From: Desulfuromonadales bacterium
GTDB taxonomy: Bacteria > Desulfobacterota > Desulfuromonadia > Desulfuromonadales > UBA2294
NCBI GenBank assembly: GCA_014859615.1
Contig: JACUTX010000044.1
Coordinates: forward strand, 1-15,325
DNA: 15,325 bases
Reading direction: 5' to 3'
Shown: piece after piece, positions 7,050 to 12,619 of the stretch
Numbering within the stretch: the stretch's first letter is position 1
Layout of the letters: every line of letters starts with the position of its first letter
The notes under the pieces: generated by a model
Told to the model about the DNA's origin: nothing
Databases searched by the model: none
What the model saw: only the letters and a program-made list of their open reading frames with translations
Made by a program: the position numbers and the translations under genes

Positions 7050-7946
7050 TCAGTTAATCCTGTGGTAGAGGGTTGGTGGGTTCACCGAAAGCACTTTTAG
7101 TCCGTCGTTGACAAAAATTGCCATATCGCCGGTCTCCTCTATAGGTGTGCCACTACAGGCGACGTCGCCGAAAAGTCGGCTCCGCAACATGATTTTGCCG
7201 ATCGGCAGGGGGAACTGGAAGACCTCATCGAAGGGCTGAATGAGGGGTGGTTTCGTTTCGTCGGGATTCACCTCTACGACAAAACTCTCATCGAAGTCCT
7301 TGATTCGAAAACAGGTGGAACGGACGGTTCTGAATCCGATCCCATCACGGAAGGTGGCGTACAGGTCGGCAGAGTAGTACTGCGGCGTGGCCGTAGTGGT
7401 CGCGGTCAACATGATAGTCAGGTTTCCCTGAATTTCGGCTAGGGGCCAGATCTCCTTGCTCAATATCTGCAGGGCCAGATCGCTGTTTTCGTCGATATCG
7501 TCCGCTGTGCCGAACGTGCGATCCGGTCCTGAACTGCGCAAGGTTGCCGCAATTTCCTCGCCGGCGACAATCAATGGTGGGGCATACTCAGTGTAGGCGA
7601 TCGGATTTGACCAGGCATCGAGTTTGTAGGTGGTCGCATTGAACCCGCCGCCGAGGTACGGGCCGCGCCAGCCGGCCCAGGCACCGGTGTCGATCACCAG
7701 GTCGTCAAGGTTGTTTGGCAATGCGCCGATATCACCGACAAAGCCATAATGGCTGCGCACCCCTTGCTGGTAAAGATCGCGGGCACCGGCGATGGCTGTT
7801 TTCAGATCGGCCATGCGGGTGCGGGTTGCGGCAATCTCATTACTCTCCCAGACCCGGTAGACCAGCGGCACCATAACCCCGGCCAGAATGGAGAGAATGG
7901 CGATGGAGACGATGATTTCGATGAGTGTGAACCCTTTTTTATCCAT
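7050..7946 (-). CDS. Long GspG-like pseudopilin with C-terminal extension
   Basis: A 298-residue prepilin. The leader is only five residues (MDKKG), followed by FTLIEIIVS with Phe6 as +1 and Glu10 as +5, and a hydrophobic helix to about residue 30. A GspG-like domain follows: WRGPYLGG at about 93-100, YKLDAWSNPI at 107-116 (compare DPWGNPY) and SSGPDRTFGTADDID at 138-152, the calcium-loop pattern. After about residue 155 there is an extra 140-residue beta-rich region with acidic runs (FRIKDFDESFVVEV) and two Cys (in TCF and ACSG) that may pair. Typical pseudopilins are 140-200 residues. It could be the tip pilin or the counterpart of GspH/J, presenting the extra domain to substrate. Its ATG overlaps the gspF stop by one base (TGATG). 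Prepilin peptidase is not encoded in the window and must act from elsewhere. Confidence 0.85.
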   Translation of the reverse strand: MDKKGFTLIEIIVSIAILSILAGVMVPLVYRVWESNEIAATRTRMADLKTAIAGARDLYQQGVRSHYGFVGDIGALPNNLDDLVIDTGAWAGWRGPYLGGGFNATTYKLDAWSNPIAYTEYAPPLIVAGEEIAATLRSSGPDRTFGTADDIDENSDLALQILSKEIWPLAEIQGNLTIMLTATTTATPQYYSADLYATFRDGIGFRTVRSTCFRIKDFDESFVVEVNPDETKPPLIQPFDEVFQFPLPIGKIMLRSRLFGDVACSGTPIEETGDMAIFVNDGLKVLSVNPPTLYHRIN

Positions 7947-9154
7947 CAGTGTCCTTTGATGTTCCCCACGATGCCGTAGAGCGGCAGAAAGATAGAGAGG
8001 AGGATGACCAGCATCATCGCCCCGAGGCAGATTACGATTAACGGTTCGATGGCAGCGAAGACCCGTTTGACGGTCTCGCGCACCTCTTTGTCGAACATAT
8101 CACTGGCACGGGCGAGCGCCCCATCGATGCTTCCGGTTTTCTCGCCGAGTGAGACCATGCTGACCACCAGCTGTGGAACGGTTCTGGTTGCGGCCAGGGC
8201 ATCACCAACCGAGCCGCCGGACAGGATCGCTTCGGTCACGGTTGTGAGCCGGGCCCGCAGTTCACGGTTGTTGACCACGCTGGCCGCGGTGCTGAAGGTT
8301 GCCTGAATGTCAAGCCCGGACGACTGGAGTGTCGCCAGTGTTTTGAAATAGCGCGACAGACTGATCTTGTTGACCAGCTCTCCGGCCAGCGGCAGCTTGA
8401 GCAGCAGATTGTCGACGCCGCGGCGGATGACCGGTTTTTTGGTGAGCTGCCGGTAGGCTCCCCAAGCTCCGGTCAGGGTGAAGCCGATCAGTATAAAATA
8501 GCCGCGGACAAAGTCTGAAATCGCCATGACAATGCGGGTTGGCAACGGCAGATCGGGGGTGAGCGTTTTCAGTACGCCGATCAGGGCCGGAAAGACGAAG
8601 ACGATCAGGATAACACCGAGAATCGCCATGAAGCTGATGACGACGGCCGGGTAGACTAAAAGGGACCGGACCGACTTCTTGAATTCGATCTGCCAGTCCA
8701 GATAGCTCATCAGGTAGGTGATGCTCTGCTCCAGTGTTCCGGATATCTCACCGGCGCGAATGACCTGAACATAGTAGGACGGAAAGATGTCGGCGCGCTC
8801 CAGCATCGCTTCGGAGAGGGAGCGTCCTGACTGCACCCCGTTGGAGATCGATAAAAAGACCGGGGCCAGACTCTTCCTGTTCCCCCCTTCGACAACGTCT
8901 TGAAGACCGTTGACCAGAGAGATTCCCGAGACGATGATCTGTTGGAGCATGTAGGTCAGGTTGAGAAGGTCTGCTTCGCGAAAACGGGGTTGAAAAAGGG
9001 TGGAGAGGGTGATCCCGGCCGTCTTTTTTGCTTCAATGAGCGTTAAACCCTGCATCCCGAGAGTTTTCTCAAGAACCCCCTCATCCAGAGCCGACAGCTT
9101 GCCGACCATGATGTTTGAATCCGGATCAACGGCCCGGTAGGAGTAAATCGCCAT
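7946..9154 (-). CDS. gspF: Type II secretion inner-membrane platform protein GspF
   Basis: A 402-residue member of the GspF/PilC/MshG family, the polytopic platform protein that sits under the growing pseudopilus and contacts the ATPase. It opens with the family start MAIYSYRAVDPDSN, has a cytoplasmic helical domain at about 62-165, a transmembrane segment at about 168-192, a second at about 217-235, a second helical domain repeat at about 265-368, and a last transmembrane segment at about 371-392 (PLIVICLGAMMLVILLSIFL), ending IKGH. Signature segments include LVVSMVSLGEKTGSIDGAL, the F-domain motif near the third segment, and YVQVIRAGEISGTLEQ in the first repeat. Length is normal for the family (about 400). 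The ATG overlaps the gspE stop by one base (TAATG), and the stop overlaps the next start by one base, so it is translated in step with both neighbours. Confidence 0.96.
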   Translation of the reverse strand: MAIYSYRAVDPDSNIMVGKLSALDEGVLEKTLGMQGLTLIEAKKTAGITLSTLFQPRFREADLLNLTYMLQQIIVSGISLVNGLQDVVEGGNRKSLAPVFLSISNGVQSGRSLSEAMLERADIFPSYYVQVIRAGEISGTLEQSITYLMSYLDWQIEFKKSVRSLLVYPAVVISFMAILGVILIVFVFPALIGVLKTLTPDLPLPTRIVMAISDFVRGYFILIGFTLTGAWGAYRQLTKKPVIRRGVDNLLLKLPLAGELVNKISLSRYFKTLATLQSSGLDIQATFSTAASVVNNRELRARLTTVTEAILSGGSVGDALAATRTVPQLVVSMVSLGEKTGSIDGALARASDMFDKEVRETVKRVFAAIEPLIVICLGAMMLVILLSIFLPLYGIVGNIKGH

Positions 9155-10623
9155 TAACTCGCCGATCTCGCTATGCTGCGAATCTCTTCGAGGGTGGTGA
9201 CCCCCTGCAGAACTTTTTTCAGTCCGACTTCGGCCATGCCGCGAAAACCGTTCTTTACGGCGGCGCCCAGAATGTCGTCGATACTCGCCCGGGCATTGAT
9301 GAGATCCCTGATTTTGCGATCGATTTTGAGGATCTCGTAAATGACAGTCCGCCCTTTGAACCCGGCATTATTGCAGGCACGGCACCCCGTCGGGCGGTAC
9401 AGGGTCTGACTCTTCGGGTCAGCGCCTGCGGCAACGTAGGCCGGATCGTCGGCCGGCAGCGGCTCTTTGCACTGCGGACAGAGAACCCGGGCGAGACGTT
9501 GCGCAACGATGGTATTGATGGTTGACGAGACCAGAAAAGGGTCGATGCCGATATCCGTCAACCGGATGATGCTGGAGGCCGCGTCGTTGGTATGCAGGGT
9601 GGAAAAAACCAGATGTCCGGTGAGGGAGGCCCGCACCGCGAGTTCTGCCGTTTCGGCATCCCGCATCTCGCCGATCAGAATAACATCAGGGTCCTGACGC
9701 AGAATGGAGCGGAGGCCGGTGGCGAAGGTCAGTCCGGCCTTGACGTTGACCTGTGCCTGGCGGGCCAGAGGGAGGTGATACTCGATCGGGTCTTCGATGG
9801 TGAACATGTTGCGGTTGACACTGTTGATCATCGATAGAAACGAATAGAGGGTGGTGGTCTTGCCGGAGCCGGTCGGCCCGGTCACGAGAATCATTCCGTG
9901 CGGGAGCGACAGCGCGTCGTTGATAAGGTCGATATCCTCATCGAGAAAGCCGAGACTCTCAATCCCGACCAGCACCTGACTCTTGTCGAGAATTCGGATG
10001 ACAATATTTTCGCCGCCGAGCACCGGGAAGGATGAGATGCGCAGGTCGAGCCCCCGATTTTTGTAGAAGAACTCGGCACTGCCGTCCTGGGGGATGCGGG
10101 TTTCGGCGATGTTCATCTGTCCCATGACCTTGACCCGGGAGACAATCGGGTTGAGCAGCTTGCTCGGCACAAACATGCCGTGATGAAGAATCCCGTCGAT
10201 TCGGTAGCGGATGCGCACCCCTTTGAGGTCGGGATTGATATGCACGTCTGTAGCGCCGCGGCGGATGCCGTTGATCAGAATTTTCTCGACCAGGTTGACC
10301 AGGGGAGAGTGTGGAGAGTCGAACTCCCCTTTGTGCGGCTCGCCGCTCCGTTGAAACAGGGTGTTGCTCTGTTGAATAAGGTAATCGATCTCTTCCGGGA
10401 GTTCCGGTTCGTTCTCTTCTCTGTCGGGAGCGTCGCTGATATTCTGCTGGGTGACGGAAAGAACCTTGAAAAGAGATTTTTGACTGATGAAACCGAGCCC
10501 GAACAGGATCGAGCCGAGAAGCTCGCCGGTTTTCTTCTGTTCGGCCAAGGCGATCTGGAGCTGCTCTTCGGTGATGAACCCCTCTTCTTTCAGGATGTCG
10601 CCTATGCGTTTACGTGGTGGCAT
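9154..10623 (-). CDS. gspE: Type II secretion/pilus assembly ATPase GspE
   Basis: A 489-residue hexameric secretion ATPase that powers pseudopilus assembly. Domains in order: a short N-terminal MshEN/T2SSE_N unit (about 1-60, IGDILKEEGFITEEQLQIAL), a linker, the N2 domain (about 105-220, with RRGATDVHINP), and the ATPase core: Walker A GPTGSGKT at 249-256, Asp box near IEDPIEY (276-282), Walker B DPDVILIGEMRD at 311-322, His box GHLVFSTLHTNDA at 336-348. A zinc-binding four-Cys motif has CPQC at 382-385 and CRAC at 414-417, then GFKGRTVIYEIL. PilB and MshE are commonly near 560 residues; this one is shorter because it carries one N-terminal unit. Extension (GspE/PilB/MshE) rather than retraction is supported by the four-Cys motif. 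ATG at 10623 has an AGGGG-like site and is the first gene of the operon. I infer it drives the adjacent GspF. Confidence 0.96.
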   Translation of the reverse strand: MPPRKRIGDILKEEGFITEEQLQIALAEQKKTGELLGSILFGLGFISQKSLFKVLSVTQQNISDAPDREENEPELPEEIDYLIQQSNTLFQRSGEPHKGEFDSPHSPLVNLVEKILINGIRRGATDVHINPDLKGVRIRYRIDGILHHGMFVPSKLLNPIVSRVKVMGQMNIAETRIPQDGSAEFFYKNRGLDLRISSFPVLGGENIVIRILDKSQVLVGIESLGFLDEDIDLINDALSLPHGMILVTGPTGSGKTTTLYSFLSMINSVNRNMFTIEDPIEYHLPLARQAQVNVKAGLTFATGLRSILRQDPDVILIGEMRDAETAELAVRASLTGHLVFSTLHTNDAASSIIRLTDIGIDPFLVSSTINTIVAQRLARVLCPQCKEPLPADDPAYVAAGADPKSQTLYRPTGCRACNNAGFKGRTVIYEILKIDRKIRDLINARASIDDILGAAVKNGFRGMAEVGLKKVLQGVTTLEEIRSIARSAS

Positions 10624-10668
10624 TTAACAGACCCCTGCTTTTTTGAGGTGAAGAAAATATTCTTTCGA

Positions 10669-10696
10669 ATTATAAGGGATTCTCCGGTCAATGCAA
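10669..10696 (-). promoter_or_regulatory. Candidate sigma70 promoter of the secretion operon
   Basis: On the minus strand a perfect TATAAT -10 (10669-10674) is preceded, with 16 bases between, by TTGCAT (10691-10696; 3 of 6 to consensus). Transcription would start near 10661, leaving a leader of about 38 bases to the gspE ATG. The -10 is strong and the -35 weak, so an activator may be needed. No other promoter-like site is evident between here and the gspF region. Confidence 0.45.
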
Positions 10697-10748
10697 TGAA
10701 AGAATTTGGCAAGGGTTTCGAAAGGAATAAATTTTGAAAATTAATAAT

Positions 10749-10764
10749 CGGTTCGTTTTTTGCA
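10749..10764 (+). promoter_or_regulatory. Candidate sigma54 (-24/-12) promoter of the 18-codon mini-gene
   Basis: CGGTTCGTTTTTTGCA has GG at 10750-10751 and GC at 10762-10763, exactly 10 bases apart, and matches the TGGCACG-N4-TTGCA consensus at 9 of its 12 defined positions. Transcription would start near 10775, giving a transcript of about 160 bases up to the terminator at 10934. No upstream activator site can be identified by eye. Sigma54 use is common in Desulfuromonadales. Downstream, ATACC..GGTAT can form a short 5-bp hairpin in the leader. Confidence 0.45.
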
Positions 10765-10836
10765 TGTATTGGGAGCATTGACCGAAGGCCTATACCGATA
10801 AGGTATTTTTACAACTGATAAACAAAGGAGGATGCT

Positions 10837-10893
10837 ATGAAAAAGTACATGAAGCCTGCTGTTGTAGGGAGTGGCAACGTTCACCCCTGCTAA
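10837..10893 (+). CDS. 18-residue peptide, possible RiPP precursor or signalling peptide
   Basis: A 19-codon ORF (with stop) encoding MKKYMKPAVVGSGNVHPC. Evidence that it is a gene: a near-perfect Shine-Dalgarno AAAGGAGG at 10824-10831, five bases before the ATG; a sigma54-like element about 75 bases upstream; and a perfect terminator 13 bases after the stop. Nothing downstream on this strand could be controlled by it as a leader peptide, because the next gene is on the opposite strand and the terminator separates them. Within the peptide Tyr4, Pro7, Val9 and Gly13 fit YxxPx(L/V)xxxG, the leader pattern recognised by PqqD-like/B1 domains in lasso peptide systems. Here it leaves only a five-residue NVHPC end, so an ordinary lasso core is excluded. 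Cys18 is the last residue. No maturase, protease or transporter is in the window. It might also be a regulatory peptide or an incidental ORF of a small RNA. I do not recognise a named family. Confidence 0.62.
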   Translation: MKKYMKPAVVGSGNVHPC

Positions 10894-10905
10894 GCAAACC
10901 CAGGT

Positions 10906-10934
10906 AAAAGAGCCGGCAATCAGCCGGCTCTTTT
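10906..10934 (+). terminator. Perfect intrinsic terminator, bidirectional
   Basis: AAAAGAGCCGGC and its exact complement (12 bp) flank a five-base loop (AATCA), with four T at the 3' side and four A at the 5' side, so it can act on both strands. On the plus strand it closes the 18-codon gene; on the minus strand it lies 60 bp after the stop of the lipoprotein gene at 10995 and would end that transcript. Confidence 0.88.
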
Positions 10935-10994
10935 GCGTTAAATCACAATGTTGATCGGTTTTTTTACGGTAATTGAATCTGTCAGACGGTTGTT

Positions 10995-11732
10995 TTATTC
11001 GGCGTCAATCGAAATATCATCAAACAGGACCGGATTGCGGTCGTGCTCCCCCTCACGGAAAAAGATCAAGTGAATCATTCTGGTTTCGGGGCCGGTGGTA
11101 AAGGTGAACGTCTGTTCTTCCCAGTCGCGGCTGCCGGTGAGACGAACCCCTTCTTGTGAACCGGTCGCATACTCTTTCATCTCGGCTTCGCTGAACTGAT
11201 TGCCGATCCACAAAAATTCAGAAAACTCCAGCAGTCCGGCTCCCGCTGAGGCTCCTTCTGTCAAGTCGGTTTTGATCAGGAATGTGATCCGGTACAAGGT
11301 ATCCGGTTGCACCGCCAGCGGCGAGAAGAACCCGACCGAATCGATGCTGTTAATGCTGCGTATCCCCCAGCTCACCTTGCTGGCCTTTCGCTCAACCGGT
11401 GTCGGCCCGGATGTTTTGACGATATGCTCGATAAAAGTTTTCCAGTAGGGGGCGCTCTCTTCTGTCTCTTCCGGGCGCAGAGCGCCAGCGCGGGGGAAGA
11501 GGGAGAGTTGTGGTTCTGATTCGAAGGTCTCGCTGATCGGTGGGGTTGGCGGCGTCGGTTCGGCACTTTGCGCTGCCGACTCCTGCGATGCGACCGTTGC
11601 CGGTGCGGTCTGCTCGCTGACCGGTTCGGTCGGTATGGAACGGTCACAACCGCCCACCCCGGCGGCGAGAAGGGTGAGGAGTAAAATGGTGGCAAGAGTG
11701 AAATTGTTTCGGAGCAGCTGTCGGCTCGGCAT
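10995..11732 (-). CDS. Putative lipoprotein with C-terminal beta-rich domain
   Basis: A 245-residue protein whose N-terminus is a lipoprotein signal peptide (about 1-28, hydrophobic core LATILLLTLLAAG, box VGGC with Cys29). A Pro/Ser/Glu-rich linker follows to about residue 90. The C-terminal 150 residues look like a jelly-roll: aromatic and acidic strands, WGIRSINSIDSVGFFSP, LYRITFLIKTD, WEEQTFTFTTGPETRMIHL and the ending NPVLFDDISI. This order (a feeling phrase such as YRITFLIKTD, then a Trp-Glu-Glu strand, then LFDDISI) is that of carbohydrate-binding module 4/9-like folds, but I cannot identify a ligand site. The ATG at 11732 has AAGGAG upstream. It is transcribed toward the bidirectional terminator at 10906 and diverges from the gene at 11873. 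Asp at +2 after Cys29 would favour inner-membrane retention by the Escherichia coli rule, though that rule may not apply here. A link to the secretion operon is only positional. Confidence 0.7.
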   Translation of the reverse strand: MPSRQLLRNNFTLATILLLTLLAAGVGGCDRSIPTEPVSEQTAPATVASQESAAQSAEPTPPTPPISETFESEPQLSLFPRAGALRPEETEESAPYWKTFIEHIVKTSGPTPVERKASKVSWGIRSINSIDSVGFFSPLAVQPDTLYRITFLIKTDLTEGASAGAGLLEFSEFLWIGNQFSEAEMKEYATGSQEGVRLTGSRDWEEQTFTFTTGPETRMIHLIFFREGEHDRNPVLFDDISIDAE

Positions 11733-11815
11733 CGGGGCTCTTCTCCTTGTTGTTCAGGGCGAACTGATTCTATGTGAAGCTGGCGCCTGAGACCAGAAAA
11801 AAACAGCAGATAGGA

Positions 11816-11844
11816 TTGTCGCGACGGTTTTGTTTTGTTAGGAT
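11816..11844 (+). promoter_or_regulatory. Weak candidate promoter upstream of the gene at 11873
   Basis: TTGTCG (11816-11821) and TAGGAT (11839-11844) are 17 bases apart and lie about 30 bases before the ATG. Each hexamer matches consensus at three to four of six positions. It is the best plus-strand pair I see in this divergent gap, but weak. Confidence 0.25.
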
Positions 11845-11872
11845 GACCGAATTGTTGACTCGGGAGGAAAAA

Positions 11873-12475
11873 ATGAACAAATGGTTCTGGGGCGTTATTG
11901 TTTTTATTGTCTGTGTTGTGGTCGGCCTGCTGCTCTATCCCGACCAGGAAGAGAGGGCTCAATCGGCTTATGAACGAGCTTTTGCTGTAGAGCGGGATGC
12001 TGGCGGCGATCAGGCGCTGACTCTTTACGATCAGGTTATTGTCGAGTACCCGGCAACCCAAGGTGCGGCTCTCTCCGAAGAGGGGCGACTGCGGATTTTT
12101 GCCGCGCGAGAGAAGCAGCTGCAAAAGGAGATGCGCGATCAGATTGCGCGGCTTCTTTTGACTCTGAACGGATATCAGTCGATGTTCGGCCAAATGCCGT
12201 CATCCATTTCTGATCTGGATAATGGCGACTATTTTTTTGACAGCGACTATCTCTCTGAAATGATTCCGAAGCCTTACACAACGTACCTCGCGCTCTCGGC
12301 CGATGCTCCGCCCCGGATCTGGCCGCTGCATGCTGAAAAAGATACGGTTTATGCCTCAATCGACCCGAAAGGGAGTTTGCTGAAAATGAATAAAGCCGAA
12401 GCGCTGCAGCAGATCGAGGCGGGGTACACGGAAGTTGCGAAAAAAGGGCAGATGGTTTTTTTGCAGCAGAAGTAA
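11873..12475 (+). CDS. Membrane-anchored protein of unknown function with pilin-like C-terminal part
   Basis: A 200-residue protein with one N-terminal transmembrane helix (about 4-22) and the rest outside the cytoplasm. Residues 25-85 are helical and resemble a single TPR-like hairpin (ERAFAVERDAGGDQALTLYDQVIVEYP). Residues 85-105 are a helix with QIARLLLTLNGYQSMFGQMP, then ISDLDNGDYFFDSDYLSEM and IDPKGSLLKM strands. The combination of a helix, GQMPSSISDL and a mixed strand end recalls the globular part of type IV-type pilins (where a phrase such as G.YP..l.dL follows the helix), but there is no prepilin cleavage site; the resemblance is weak. I chose ATG 11873, with GGGAGG ten bases upstream, over longer in-frame starts that lack a ribosome site and would put charged residues before the anchor. 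Function is unknown. A terminator follows. Confidence 0.72.
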   Translation: MNKWFWGVIVFIVCVVVGLLLYPDQEERAQSAYERAFAVERDAGGDQALTLYDQVIVEYPATQGAALSEEGRLRIFAAREKQLQKEMRDQIARLLLTLNGYQSMFGQMPSSISDLDNGDYFFDSDYLSEMIPKPYTTYLALSADAPPRIWPLHAEKDTVYASIDPKGSLLKMNKAEALQQIEAGYTEVAKKGQMVFLQQK

Positions 12476-12498
12476 CAACAAAAGCTGTTTGCGAGCCG

Positions 12499-12547
12499 AC
12501 AGGACCGGGGGGCGATTTTTGCGACCGCCTGGCCCTGTTTTTATATT
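12499..12547 (+). terminator. Intrinsic terminator after the gene at 11873
   Basis: An imperfect GC-rich hairpin (outer ACAGG/CCTGT, then a second block of five pairs after a mismatch, top loop around CGATTTTTGCG) is followed by TTTTTATATTTTTT. It starts 24 bases after the stop codon. The long U-rich tail makes it a good intrinsic terminator in spite of the mismatches. Confidence 0.6.
12519..12547 (+). promoter_or_regulatory. Candidate sigma70 promoter of resB, overlapping the terminator
   Basis: TTGCGA (12519-12524, 4 of 6) and TATATT (12542-12547, 5 of 6) are exactly 17 bases apart. The -10 lies in the T-rich tail of the terminator and the -35 in its loop. Transcription would start near 12555, about 65 bases before the resB ATG. 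Confidence 0.4.
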
Positions 12548-12619
12548 TTTTGCTCTGATTCCGGTCTTGTTGGTTCGGGGCGGCCGTGTCATGGGTGCGA
12601 CAATTTTGCGAGGTGCGTC

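Noticed and set aside
10705..10722. A second sigma54-like site (TTGGCAAGGGTTTCGA)
   Set aside because: The GC of the -12 element is missing, so spacing and sequence do not fit.
10837..10934. The mini-ORF and terminator as a transcription attenuator
   Set aside because: The gene beyond the terminator is on the opposite strand, and the peptide has no run of regulatory codons.
11372..12193. 273-codon open frame on the minus strand spanning the divergent promoter region
   Set aside because: It overlaps two better-supported genes, has no ribosome site, and the product is a low-complexity Ser/Arg/Pro mixture.
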